Origin: Wolfiporia cocos
Lineage: Eukaryota; Basidiomycota; Agaricomycetes; Polyporales; Phaeolaceae
Length of the DNA stretch: 64,000 nucleotides
Direction: 5' to 3'
Assembly (NCBI GenBank): GCA_029448655.1
Contig: JACCLO010000004.1
Coordinates: 1,674,001 to 1,738,000, forward strand
In this document: positions 44,559 to 56,721 of the stretch, one piece after another
Position numbering within the stretch: the stretch's first letter is position 1
Layout of the letters: each line of letters starts with the position of its first letter
Translations under genes and position numbers: made by a program
Notes under the pieces: model-generated
Told to the model about the DNA's origin: nothing
The model's database searches: none
What the model saw: only the letters and a program-made list of their open reading frames with translations

Positions 44559-47500
44559 AGGTAGGGGACGCTAGGAACGGGCACCCTTACGTAAGCCATC
44601 CGCCACCATTCACGGTGCTCCAAATTGCCACATCGAAAATGCAAGTTCCGAGCATCTATTCAATAGGAAAGGTTCATCTGTATGTCTGCTTTCATTCCTA
44701 TTGACTCGTTTTTGACAAAACCAACGACAGCTTGAGATATTAGCGATTCAATGAATTTCTATCTAACATCATTTTTAATGCTGTACAAGTGATTTGGCGC
44801 AATATACATCTGGCACCCCGAGAATTTTGGCCGCTTACATAAGCATCACGTGACTAGATCTATCTGTTATCTGTCTTGCACATGACCTTATCAGTGACTG
44901 ATAGCGACGCTACACGTGACGGGCGCCACAATCAGAGATTGGCCGCTGCGTCAAAGCAACGAAAATTGTAGCCTGTATTTGCTGCGTTATAATGGGAAAA
45001 CACTCAGCGAAGCACTCTGCACACATAGCGAACCTACGTCAAGCTAGATCTCGTCTAAATACAGCATGTCCAACCGCCAACCTTGCTGATGACACTGCCA
45101 GCCTGGGAAGCCAACTTCAAGAAGGTCCCACGGCACTGCTTCGAGAACCTGTAATACCACCCGGGATGGCCGAAGAAGACGACGATGATGGGCCCATACA
45201 TATCGAAGCTGTTTTGTCTGCACCAGGGGGTCATGGACCGACAGACACAGAAGGATCAAGCTCAGAAATGAACGAGGAGGATTCGGAGGAGGAATCAGAG
45301 CACGAACCTGAAGCAGCCCTCAGTTGCTTCGCATCCCTCCTACAACAGGCACACAATGCTGCATTAGCGAGAGAGAAAGCGAAGAGAGAGGATAACCACC
45401 GCCCAAGACATTATACATGCAATTCTGTCCGGACGAAGCGGCGACATGCCGCCAGGCAGAGAGAGCTAGAGAAGCAAGGCTATCGAAGCATTGCACATTT
45501 CTTCAGCTCATCATCGCAGAAGCTGGATGATAGCCCAAGCACAATGGTCAGTCAGTGTTCTTGATTACGAAAAATTGCTGACTCACCTGCACAGAGTGAC
45601 GAAGTTTCAACCGACAATGAGAACGAGAGCCCAGATGTTGCACCGCCCCCTATTGATAATGCGTTTATGGCTACTATGCCACCGCCCGAGACTATGATGC
45701 CAGTGATCACTGATAGAGAGAATCACTCAAAAGATAACGCACCTCACTGTGCGGACATCCCTGCAGCAACGCACCGTATCGATGAACTTCTTCAGAATCT
45801 GCATGACATGCAGCCGGAGGGTGCAGCTGATCACAAATTGAATAATATGTCATATAAGGATTTTCCGACACTGCAGGTGGCATTAATGAAGCTTACGGCA
45901 AAGTCGAAGGACAAGGATCTTGATGTCGTATTTCGTGCACGGATTACAGCCATGGTGGGGACCTTGAATCTCTACCTTGACCCGGACTTGTCATATCGCT
46001 GGTGTGAAGCATCTGTCCTAGCTGCGAAATCGTTCGGACGCAGTGTCAAGTATGCACGTACGCTGCGGATGTGGATCCACAAGTTCCTTGATTCTGGGAA
46101 ATTCCCATTGCACCGCTATCAGCGCCCCCGTGCTTCCATTCTCGATGACGAAGACCTCTCACAAGCTATCCAATCCCACCTGATGGAGGTTGCGAAACGA
46201 GGATATTTTCGTGCCCAAGATATTGTGGATTTTGTGTCAACCCCTGAAATGCAAGATAAGCTCAGCGGCAAAACGACGATTTTGGTACGCACTGCTCGAC
46301 GATGGCTACACAGCCTTGATTGGCGGTATTCCAGAATGGCGAAGGGAATGTACATTGATGGTCATGAGCGGCCCGACGTTGTGGAGTACCGATGCAAGTT
46401 CGTGGAGCGATGGAAGGAGTATGAGAAGCGTATGGTGACCTACGACAATGATGGGAATGTACTTTGTATTCCCAAGGGCTTTCCAGTACCCAATGGTCGC
46501 CCTTTTCGGCTTATACTTGTCACGCATGACGAGTCGACTTTCTATGCCAATGATCGACGCAAGACCAAGTGGCATCACTCGTCCGAGGGTCCCAAACCTG
46601 TCAAGAAGGGAGAGGGAGCATCTATTATGGTTTCAGAGTTTCTATCTCCGGAATGGGGACGGCTAACTCATGACGGCGAGTAAGTCTCAATTGGAGCATG
46701 TCCAAGCTCAATATGTACTTATATGCTTCTTAGGGATGCTAGAGTGATCTTTCACGCTGGAAAGAATCGTGATGGCTATTTCAATGCAAATGACCTTTTG
46801 CGGCAGGTTGAGAATGCGATCGACATCTTCGAAGAGAAGACAAAGGGCTTTGCTGTTGGGCTTTGGATGTTCGATAATGCTCCAAGTCACCAGAAACGTG
46901 CACCCGATGCCCTTTCTGCCCGGTACATGCCAAAATTCCCATCTCCAACATGGTGCCCCCAGGATGGTGTCAAGATGCGAGCTGGCCGCCTACCTAATGG
47001 TGAGATACAGGATTTCTATTTCCCCGATGACCATCCAGAAATGCCTGGGTGGTTCAAGGGTATGGAGATTATCATACAGGAGCGTGGCTTGTGGCCTTCA
47101 AGGGATCTCAATGCTCAATGCTCAGGCTTCAAGTGTGAGCCTGAGCACACTGATTGTTGCTGCCGCCGGCTACTCTTCACACAGGATGATTTCACAAATC
47201 AGAAGTCACAGCTTGAGGAGTATATTGAGTCCCGTGGCCATATCTGCGACTTCTATCCAAAGTACCATCCTGAGCTCAATTTTATTGAGCAATATTGGGG
47301 AGCTTCAAAATATCACTATCGCATTAGTCCAAGAACTGCAGACCTCAAGCAGATGGAAGAGAACATAATAGCCTGCCTTGAAAAGCCCTCACTTGTTCAG
47401 ATCCACCGGTGAGTTGCCAAACTGAGTCTACTTGGATTAATTTGCTGAATTCCTGACTGTTGTAGATATGCCAATCGTGCAGCACGCTTTATATCTGCAT

Positions 47501-47753
47501 ATTCACAGGGGTTGGATGGAGCAGAAGCCTCATGGGCCAATCGGAAGTACCACGGGCACCGTGTACTTCCAGCATCGATAGCACAGGAGCTGAAAGCTGA
47601 ATTCCACAGTAAATATGGCACATAATACATCTATTTGCTTCAGATTCCCTCCTGCTTCGTGCCCGATTTTTGGTCGGACACCGAGATTTGGCCGTGGGAA
47701 AGTATCACGTGACAGTATTACATAAGGGTGCCCGTTCCTAGCGTCCCCTACCT
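44559..47753 (+). mobile_element. Tc1/mariner-like autonomous element, 3195 bp
   Basis: The left end AGGTAGGGGACGCTAGGAAC.. is repeated inverted at the right end over about 31 bp, flanked by TA on both sides (44557-44558 and 47754-47755). It encodes one intact spliced transposase. CACGTGA motifs lie just inside both ends. It inserted into sequence that continues to the right into the KDZ block. Confidence 0.9.
44992..47625 (+). CDS. DDE transposase of the Tc1/mariner-like element
   Basis: Exons 44992-45546, 45595-46679, 46734-47408 and 47466-47625 (introns 48, 54 and 57 nt) encode 824 residues with no stop. The N-terminal 190 residues are acidic and low-complexity, then a helical DNA-binding region (RTARRWLHSLDWRYSRMAKG). 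The catalytic triad is D in VTHDESTFYAND, D in LWMFDNAPSHQ and E in ELNFIEQYWG, the DDE_3-like signature. D2 and E are 137 residues apart (34-39 in usual Tc1/mariner). The extra segment holds a Cys cluster, CSGFKCEPEHTDCCCRRLLF, likely a metal-binding insert. It cuts and pastes DNA at TA sites in the nucleus. I recall similar basidiomycete proteins. Confidence 0.9.
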
Positions 47754-47841
47754 TACTTCCACTAGCAACTGCTGCACTGGGTCCATCTTCCTCGTCTAGT
47801 CGCCCTAGTACCTCAGGATAGCGACTAGGTGAGTCCCACAG

Positions 47842-50458
47842 GTAGATCTGTGTCAGCCTGCTCTGAAGTGGAAGAGGCTCATATGTATGGACAGTAACAA
47901 TTCTCTCAAGCGCCTCACTCTGTTCGACAACAGGATGCAAGGAGATATCCGAATCTTTGAGGAAAGAAACTACTTCTTAGCACAGGACTTTGTTAACCAG
48001 TACGCAAATGAGGTGCAATCTCGTAAGCGCAGACCAAACGATTCGTGGGTGGAATATGCAGAGGAGGAGGAGGGCAATGACGCAGAGGAGGATACTCAAG
48101 ACATGACTGAAGGGGACCCGATGGATGGAGCCATTGATCGCCCGGATTACGAACCATGTACGAAGAACTGGAAGGTGGTGGCATCTGATGAGAAAAAAAA
48201 ATGTGGGCAATTTTTGACGAGACCGGGATCTTTGCCAGTGCATGCAGACACGAATTTATTCTGTGGCTCATGGACATGGTACGAAGTGGAGAACTGTAAG
48301 CATGCGTTATTATAATGAACTATGGCTAACTGATTGCATAGAGCCAAATATCCCCTGGCAATTGTATCAAAATCACTCGATGTATTTGGCGAATGTGTAC
48401 TCTTGGGATACGACATTGGATGTGAGTTTGAGGGGACTATACGACGCATTTCTCTCGGATGGAGATGGAAAGAGGCAAACTGCAGATGCTGTGTGAATGC
48501 CTTCCACGGATATACTCACTGCTATCCGTGTCAGACGTGCAACCATCTGAACGTCATTGAAGGTGCAGGCATCGAGGATCTCGAGACACTGGAGGGAATA
48601 TTCAGTGCATCCAACAATCTTGCCTCTGTCACTCGACATGCACCGGCGTATCGCCAACACGTTCAAATCGACACTTACTTCAAACAATGGGATGAGGAAA
48701 AATATGCAAACCTGAGCACTATGATCTTCAATAATTATAGGCAGGCTCTAGACATCTTGGACTCAGAATCTACAGCTCTGGAAGAGGCACTGGACTCACT
48801 AGGCATCACACTGGATCAGATACACACATGGCATGAAGAGGAGCGCTCCTATTTTCAGCAGCTCGAGCACGAGAACGACGCTAATTTACATGTGGTCACC
48901 TACGTTGAGGTGTTACAAGAGCTACGTGCAGTAGTGGCTGAACTTGAAGGCATCTCTTCGAAATTCTATTGCCCTGCCCCCGCTGAATTACGTTTCACTC
49001 CTCCAATTGCCAGCTCAGTCGACTATAATGCTGAATTGTCTCGCACACGAAAGCTGGAGACTCGGCGTAAATTCCTACGCGAACGACATCTAAATACTAA
49101 AGGGCCGTGGATTGCGTGGGAACGGCCATGTGCTTTTCCACGTGTGCCACGTGCTGTCCGACGTCCCATAGGGCTCGCGCCACCGACCCAGGAAGTTGGC
49201 CAGTGGATTCCCACGCCCGGCGCCTGCAAGGCGCGCGCGTTCAGCCGCGTCCTCCCTGCGCTGTGCCACGGGCTTTTGTAACGTAAATAGCCTGTAATGT
49301 AGATACATGCCAGAAATTTCAGGAGATTTTGAGGGACCACATTTGTGGACACAAGATTACAAGCTCAGCGACAACGACACCGAGCATCAGCGAGGTGTCG
49401 GAAGTGGCTGAGCGGGCAGAGACGGGTTGGGCGGACATGTTCTTATTCTATTAATTATCATACTTAAGTGACAATTGACATCCGTGGCGAAGCCGCGGGT
49501 AATTAAACTCGTGCTACATTAACACGCGAGGTTACAGAAATGGAGGTTCACATGGGAATTGCCAGGCGGTGGGAAGTAACGGATCAGCAATACATCAACG
49601 CAGTAAGCTACATGACAAATAGGCAGTATCATAAGGTGTTGGACAATCTCCAGCGCCTCGTAATCCAACGCCTGTTCAAATTACACAGGATGAACATATC
49701 GCAGATGGGTGAGTGCTGTGGCTTTTATATGATTGTAATTAATGATCAATCTGTTTCAAGGATATTGCACACGAATGTACATTGCTAAATCGCTGCAAGC
49801 GCGATCAAAAGCCATTCGAAACGCCGTCAAGATATACAATCAGGCTGCTTTGAAGCTGGATCCCCCAAAGCCCACTGTTGACTGGGAGAGAGTATCCCAT
49901 TACAATTTCCTGGAGGACTTTCACCTGTTAAGAGATACTCGCAACAGTGTGATGGACAAACCATGGACACGGCCTGCGATTCGCGAGACAATGAAACAAG
50001 CACGGCGGATCAAACGCATGCAAGAGGAAATCAAGCGTTGTAACATTGAGGTGCACCGCCTGCACACGTCCATTCATGACGAAGAGGCTCATTTTTCGGA
50101 TGTCCTTGCACGTCTCAAAGCCGAGCAGTCAAGGGTATACGGAGCAGTAGCCAAGTATTGTGAACGCCGCAGGAATATAAATGCACGGCATCTAGATCAA
50201 CTTGAAAAGCTATATAAACTAAAAGGATTCACGGGCATACCTTACCCTGGCACTCATAACCACGCTGCGGCGGTAGGCATTCATGTATTCCCTGCAGACG
50301 TGATTAATCGAGGAGATGACCGGCCTGCTATGGAATGCATGAGCATACTCACAGGAGGGATTCTGGATGCTGAGGATGCTGAGGCAGATGCAATAAATGA
50401 TGAGGGCGAAGTGGAGATGGGGGCATTAGTAGATTTCGTGTCAAATCTTGCGATGTAG
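47842..50458 (+). pseudogene. KDZ (Kyakuja-Dileera-Zisupton) transposase, decayed
   Basis: Blocks: 47842-48295, 48342-49088, then a 423-bp insertion, 49512-49708 and 49761-50458. KDZ landmarks are MDSNNSLKR, IFASACRHEFILWL, YPLAIVSK, LGYDIGCEF, CCVNAFHGYTHCYPCQ, MGIARRWE and LQRLVIQRLFKLHRMN. The N-terminal Cys-rich part seen in family members is missing. At the A9 run 48193-48201 the frame must move by -1 to continue (KKK to MWAIFDETG). A Helitron-like insert at 49089 sits between H and A codons, and leaving it out restores the frame. It would move the surrounding block if active; this copy is probably dead. Confidence 0.85.
49089..49511 (+). mobile_element. Short Helitron-like element, 423 bp
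   Basis: The 5' end is TCTAAATACTAAAGG and the 3' end is CTCG, one change from the CTRR rule. A 7-bp hairpin CCGTGGC/GCCGCGG with loop GAA (49483-49499) stands 12 nt from the end. It lies between A and T with no duplication. Removing it on paper makes the KDZ reading frame continuous (RERH-ATLTREV). No Rep/helicase is encoded. Confidence 0.8.
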
Positions 50459-50484
50459 AAATCAGTGCACGACTCAACTTTAAT

Positions 50485-50588
50485 CTGCAACCACGGAGGA
50501 TGGGAATCATCATCAGACACAGGAGCGTTATGAAGGTGTGTATCTTAAATGGAGGAATCTGCAACCACGACGAAGGATGGGAATAATA
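50485..50588. repeat. KDZ-block repeat (CTGCAACCACGGAGGATGGG), upstream copy
   Basis: Just after the KDZ stop. It shares CTGCAACCACGGAGGATGGG and ATCATCATCAGACACAGGAG with 54521-54651, with a second partial unit following. This ties the KDZ gene and the two genes downstream into one unit. Confidence 0.7.
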
Positions 50589-51074
50589 ACGCACGGCTCA
50601 ACTTTAATGCTACATGCAATAGAGAGCTCGCGACTCTGGACATGCGTGAATTACTTTACTGTAACAAAATAAACTATTAGTCACTGTACTATGCACCGGA
50701 TGAAAAGATGGGGCTTTACTATGTGTGCATGTGAAGTTTGAAGGGATGTACCTTGAGATGCGTGGTTGATCGAGGGGTGACGCGAGACGCGACTGCTGCA
50801 GCTTGACGTGACTGCTTGACGCAGCTGTCTATTTGATGCGTCTACTCTGTCACACAGCACCCGATCAACCACTCTTGCTTAAGCTATACCTGCCTGCCCA
50901 CCCTGCTCATATCTACCTCACCCACAAGACTTCCGGTACCGGCGAGACGGATTTTATATTAAGCTCGAAGAGTGGTGCGTTCACTGAAACAAGAATATGC
51001 TTACCTCCTCATTCTCGACGTAACTCCCTGACAAGCTTATAGCCATATTTCAGAACTACCGTACCTTCTCAACC
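50589..51074. other. Spacer between KDZ and the next ORF
   Basis: No gene. It probably holds the promoter of the gene at 51075; no TATA box is obvious. Confidence 0.4.
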
Positions 51075-52437
51075 ATGGATAGCCGATGCGTCGTACTTGG
51101 AGGCTCAAAGGCTGGGATTTATAATGTGCGGTACGTGAGTTTATGTATTAATTACTACATAGCAACTCACCAGCATGTGTGCGAAGCCCTTGTGAACTTG
51201 CAGAAAACAAGTATCCTTACCCATCTCCAATTGTCATACATTGCAATAATCAGAGGGAGGCCGACAAGCTTTTTGAGCTGCAAGTCAGGTATTTCCACAA
51301 TGCGACAACGGAAGACCCACCTGTGCGTACTGTCGTGCAGATTGTTACAAGCATTCTGGAATCCCTGGCAGTCGAGGAAATCGAGGACTATCTGGATGCT
51401 AAGGCTTTTTACGCCGTACTGTATGGTCACAAGACAGGGATCTGGTTCAGATGGTATGATTGCCATGGCAACTTGCCTGGGTATTGCAGAACTCACCGAC
51501 ATGATATTGGCAGGGAATCAATCAAGCCTCTTGTCAAAGGATTCAGTGTCCAGAAGAACGTGTTGTTCCAAAATCTTGGTGAGGCGATACATTATTACTG
51601 CTACAAAGGAAGGCCTACGTTGGACATGGAAGACAATGCCTATTGGTATCCGGAGCTACAGGCAGAAGGTATGACACTACAAGTTTGATGTATTGCTGCT
51701 CTATTCTCATGTAATGTTACATAACAGGCATATCAAATGTTCAGAATGAAGCAGGGGCAGGCGCAGCTGACAGGTATGCATTCAATTTTAGAAGTCGCCA
51801 AGCTTGTACATAGCTTCTCTTCCCCAGGCTTGTCTATCTCACATCCCTTGGAGAGTTGCGCTGCTGGGAACGCCGATGCAATGCACAACGTTCCATTTGC
51901 TGCTTAATTCGGGTCAACACGAACGACGTTATGCCCTCCAACCCTGTTCACACGACCTCACCGCCTCCGATGATTCCTCCCCATCCTGCTTCACTGCATA
52001 CACCTGTCCCACCACATACACACGTCCCACCACGCCCAAGTTGTGAAATCCGACGTGACAGTCTTCTTCCCCCGGAGGACTGGGTCTATCTTGTCAAGAG
52101 GGGGTTCCAGGATGTCGTTCGTGTGCACACTGGGCATCGTCCCAACCCACTCAGATGTTTCATTGCATCCCTAGGACCGTATTCAGACTATTATCTGACG
52201 ACACACAGATATGATGTAGATGCTCGCCTTCGTATCATAGAAGTGTACGCATATAGTTCTTCCCCGGAGCAGTTCTCGGCCACGCTGGCACCCTACGGTG
52301 CAGTCATCTCCGAGATGGAATTCATTTATTATCTGTGTAGTATAGGATGTAATCAGTCTTCACAAGCCCTAGCCTCATGTAGTGATGTACTTACAGCTGC
52401 CAAATTGAATGTCCTGTGTCAAGGATGGGTTGGATGA
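51075..52437 (+). CDS. KDZ-associated protein with two RNase H1 hybrid-binding-like domains
   Basis: Exons 51075-51130, 51187-51668, 51728-51773 and 51828-52437 encode 397 residues, from ATG in accATGg context to TGA. Two segments fit the RNase H1 N-terminal (viroplasmin-like) fold: CVVLGGSKAGIYNV..NNQREADKLFEL near the start, and FYAVLYGHKTGIWFRW..VKGFSVQKNVLFQNLGEAIHYY at about residues 90-170. That domain binds RNA/DNA hybrids or dsRNA in other proteins. A Pro-rich linker (PPPMIPPHPASLHTPVPPHT) leads to an unrecognised C-terminal domain (LLPPEDWVYLVKRG..RIIEVYAYSS). There is no RNase H catalytic domain. It lies in the same orientation as KDZ and the HMG-like gene. Confidence 0.7.
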
Positions 52438-52598
52438 GCAATCACGTGTTGTGAAAGTTTTCGAAGTTGACTTGGCGCCTTCTTCCTCTTCTCAACACTT
52501 CACAGAAGAGAAGCATCATTATCAAATTACGGCCTTCATCCTCCCACCATTCAATTTCGGATCTGCTCGAACATGGCTGGGTGTGTAGTGATCTCAAT

Positions 52599-54213
52599 AT
52601 GGCTCACCACACTCCAGCCGTCGGTGAGCTGCTTCGCGCATCTCGTACCAGGAGGAATACTAACATAAGATACTCCTGGAGACATAGAAGCAAGCAACGG
52701 ACCCTCCCGCAGGAAGCAGAGGACAGGGCGACACAACTGGCAGCACGAGCACTCCGGAAACAGACATTGGCGTCAGCGCTAGAAGACACTCGTGGAAGCA
52801 TGTGGGCTATCGCCCAGTCCTTTCGACAACACTTCGGTGGCCACACCGACAACTACTACTATCATCTTATCATGCAGACCACTCGCCTTCGGTCCAAGAA
52901 GCACAAAGTCAACCGATGGAACACATATCTCAGCCAAGAAGTTCGTCGGATCAATTCAGGTATGCATCATCTCTTTGCTTGTTCATTCTACTGACATCCT
53001 GTTTGAAGCATTTCCCCCTGACATGCCCCACAAGAAGTCCTCTGAGCTGACAGCTCAAATCTCACAGTGATGGAAATTGTTAACCCCTGAAGAACGATTG
53101 GCAGCGACCGAGGATGCAATCGAGGAACTTGTGGATAGATGTGGAATGTGGGCTACTGCTAAACATCAGCTCCCAGTTCACGCATTCCACGATGCTCGCG
53201 CCACTCTTGCCAACATCAAATGGGAGGTGCGTCATATTTTATTATATGTCCTTGTACAGTTATAACACTAGATAGGTTGCGGCGCTGTATGAATGCACTG
53301 GCGTTGAATGCGTGATTACTGCGGTGCGAGGGAACATGGACCTGTCAAATCAGCCATTTCATTATGCGACAACCAAATGTGTGGCAGACTTTTTTGAATC
53401 TGCTTTCAAAACACAAATTGCAGATGTCGGACTACGCATGGAGGCGTATCTTGTGGCAGGGCTTCAAGGTATGTAATTTTGATACGACCAAATGTTACCA
53501 TGCTCATGCAACATAGGTGTCGTCAGCAATTATGTCGAAGAGGTCCTTGAGTTGAAGAAGCAAATGGCTGCTTTGATTTTGCGCAAGCTCAGTAAGTAAT
53601 CATGCATGGTATAGTCATAACGTACGCTGATCTTATGCTAGACGAAACCGCCAAGACAAAAATCGCTCATATGATTTACACAAATTTCGACTCCGCAATC
53701 ACTGAGAAGTACGGGATAATAGTGGAAGGTTGGCCACTCACCGACTTCTGCTGCCCAAGAAATGTTGGCTCGCGCGATGAGCTCCTCGTTCTCAGTCGTG
53801 CATTCGAGACCAGCACCACGAGATTCCATCTATTGAGCTCGGAAGAGTTCAAGAGATGGAAAGAGGAGTGCCTCCCAGTGGCAACGCCGGTGATGCCTAG
53901 CACTGACCCCGCTCAATTGCAGAGCGACAACCCTGCTCCATCCACAGCACCTGTGCATGTGGACACCCCTCCCCCTACCTCAACTGTCGTATTCTCTTTA
54001 CCACAACCACCCACACCTGCATCGTCTATTCCATCCACGACACAGTGTCCGTTGCTGCTGGAGCTGCCGGAACCTGCCTCGTCTCCGCCACTGTCAATGC
54101 CCTCTGCCCCACCACCATTGCCACCCCCAACACTCCTACCTGCACACTATGCGACCCAGCACTCCTCTCCAGTGCTCTCGTTAGGCGGCAAAGGTCATGC
54201 AGGCAACAAATGA
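52599..54213 (+). pseudogene. KDZ-associated HMG-like protein with premature TGA
   Basis: Exons 52599-52959, 53009-53226, 53276-53468, 53517-53591 and 53642-54213 keep one frame for 472 codons, apart from TGA at 53068-53070. The part RWNTYLSQEVRRINS..PHKKSSELTAQI-..WKLLTPEERLAATEDAIEE is HMG-box-like, and the stop falls just before its conserved Trp. The rest (GNMDLSNQPFHY, VADFFESAFKTQIADVG, YGIIVEGWPLTDFCCPRN, FHLLSSEEFKRWKEE) matches a protein type I recall next to KDZ genes in Agaricomycetes. The C-terminal 110 residues are Pro/Ser-rich. It probably binds DNA; its role in transposition is unknown. Confidence 0.65.
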
Positions 54214-54520
54214 AAGCGCGCAACACCAATCTCAGCAACGTTCATCAATACAGTGACTACGGAAGACGGCCTGGGCATCACAATCCCAACGAAGACGTGC
54301 AAGGTGTGAAGTGACAAGGGTATCAAGCGCGGCCCAAGAAGGCCTCAGTCAGGAGGTAGAGAGAATGTACCGATAGAAGCGGCAAATTCACCGCAAACAT
54401 GATGCCGCTATCTGCTTGCTTTGTACTCAATCAAATATATGCTTCTGTTTGTTAATGTCAGACACAGGAGTGTGAACATAGATGTAAAGCAAAGGAGGAG
54501 GGTTCTGAAAATGTGAAGGA

Positions 54521-54651
54521 AATAAATCTGCAACCACGGAGGATGGGAATCATCATCAGACACAGGAGCATTATGAGGGTGTGTATCTGAAGCGGAGGAA
54601 ATAAATCTGCAACCACAAAGGATGGGAATCATCATCAGACACAGGGGTGTG
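54521..54651. repeat. KDZ-block repeat, downstream copies
   Basis: Two units of AATAAATCTGCAACCACRRA..GATGGGAATCATCATCAGAC in tandem, matching 50485-50588. Confidence 0.75.
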
Positions 54652-54978
54652 GAAATAAATCTGCAGCCGTGACTGCAGAGGCATAGCCACTAAGTCCCTA
54701 CGGACTTGTCCATGCACACTCGCTTGGCTGGCAATGATGTCATGATCGAAAATTGAGAAGCCGGAGATAAGATGCGTCTGACCGAACGAATGTCAGCAAG
54801 CACCAAGGTACAATTAGATAAGCATTCTAATTTAGAGATTCAGGCGCCAAACCCAATGTCATCCACCCACTGAGTGACACATACATCTCAATCACAGGGG
54901 CAACAAAAATTTAATATGACTCTACAAAGCTGTAAATACTATATTACATATGATACAAAAAGTGTGAGTCGAAAATTC

Positions 54979-55650
54979 AAAGAATGAGCCCACCATCGCC
55001 GCCAATGTGCACGACAGCATCGGCGCGGCGGCGTGATTAGATAAGCGTGCTGCTATCTGAAGGTCGAGGCACGACAAGGCCAAGCGCTGAGCATGGGATA
55101 ACGTTCTGTGTTTAGAAGATCAGATGCCCACCGGATGTCATCTGTCATTGGGCGGCGGCATCCATCCCATGCGTGGGAGCTACGGAAATATAGTTATTAC
55201 CATTGAAATCATAGGGCTACATTACTTAGGAAGCGTGAAATAACAGCGCGATTACATAAAGAATTGAGCCCCCCCCCCGCCGCCGTCTTGCGCGACAGCG
55301 GCGGCAAGGCGCTTGTCGGTGGCGTGGGGGCAGTGTGGGATGAGCGCGATAAGATAAGCGCGCCATTATCTGGTGCAACGAGACGTAGCGCCGATCGTGG
55401 GATAACTCTCCACGTTTGGAAGATCAGACGCCCACCGGATGTCATCCGTCGTCGGGCGGCAGCATCCACCCCACGCGTGGGAGCTACGGAAATATTGTTA
55501 TTACCATTGGAATCGTAGGGATACATTGTCTAGAAAGTGTGAAAGAACGGTGTGATTATGTAAAGAATTGAGCACGCCGTCGCCACCATCGTGCGCGACA
55601 GCGGCGGCAAGGTGCTTGTCGGTGGTGTGGGGGCGGCAGGGCACTGGTAG
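54979..55650. repeat. Tandem repeat of about 280-305 bp, 2.3 units
   Basis: Units begin AAAGAATGAGCC (54979), AAAGAATTGAGCC (55258) and AAAGAATTGAGC (55562). Shared parts are GCGACAGCGGCGGCAAGG, AGATCAGACGCCCACCGGAT and GTGGGAGCTACGGAAATA. A more diverged unit may precede it. The array lies at the right side of the KDZ block and may be its subterminal region. The right end near 55650 is not fixed. Confidence 0.7.
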
Positions 55651-55659
55651 GTGGCACGG

Positions 55660-56713
55660 TGTCACACACCAATTTCAAGTCTTTAGGCACAGTACCTTTT
55701 CCAATCACGAGAGCACCCCTGAGGCTGGAAACCCGATGCCTCAGCTAGATCCACGCCCTACAAATGAACCACCACGGGCACTAGCTAACAGCATCACCAG
55801 CCACACCTAAGAACCCTAGTCCCAGACCACACGTTCAGTCCAACATAAAGCCAATAGCAGTCACGTGACCCCAACCAACCACGATGAGCCCAGTAGCACC
55901 TAACCAGACCAACCCCTTGCTACCTGGACCACACCTCATCAGGTCACGACCATCCAGACTCACGGCTAGGACCACGTCCACCCAACCAACCGAACCCAAT
56001 GCCTCCCGTCCCCATGGACTACAGCCATTACCAGCTACACGGTCATTACCGACCACGGACTCACACCATTACTGGCACAGACTATGTACTATACGGACAA
56101 AGGCCTATGGAAGGCCTTAAACTCTAGCCGCCCTAGTCTACGAGGAACACCGACCTCGGGCAGCACCTGTACGGCTGAGAACCCTAGCAGTCACAGGACT
56201 CTACGTACCGATCGCAGCCGATCATGCTCGATCACCCTACATCATGCATGGCCCGTACTGGCCAGTCCATGATCTCGGCAGACGTCATCCTTCAGTACCA
56301 GCACGTGGAAACCTGGGCCGCCACGTGCCTTCCCCTCAGTACCAGTCCTTGGGAACCTGGACTGCAGATGCCCCGATCATGGACATAGAACCCCGCCATT
56401 ACCAGCAAACCCTCAATCAACGAGAACCACTGATCGGGCCTAACCCGCTACGTTGCCATAGCCATCCAGCGCTCCCCTAGCCGTACCAGCACTCGCGCTC
56501 CAATGCCCTTACTGGCCACCACGTAGCACGTAGATTACCTCAGCGCTGACACCTTACAGGCTGCACCTAAACATGTACAAATAGTGTAGAGATATATAAA
56601 CGCCAGACAGTCTTGAGCGAACCTCAGACTTGTCTTGGCCATTTCAGCCTTAGATGCCCAGACCAGGAAGGCGCTTTCACGCGACCCCCCTTCCCCCGGT
56701 GTGTGTCTGAGGT
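55660..56713 (+). repeat. Old LTR-like repeat, copy 2
   Basis: The uninterrupted counterpart of the 8.55-13.85 kb repeat: CCAATTTCAAGTCTTTAGGC at the start, several GAGAACCAC/CCATTAC motifs, and GAGATATATAAACGCC with CCTCAGACTTGTCTTGGCC near the right end. It is non-coding. Confidence 0.6.
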
Positions 56714-56721
56714 TGTGCTTG

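Noticed and set aside
47530..47940. 136-codon minus-strand frame across the Tc1/KDZ junction
   Set aside because: It runs antisense to both transposase genes and across the element boundary; probably chance openness, although part of it (LPLQSRLTQIYLWDSPSRYP) looks protein-like.
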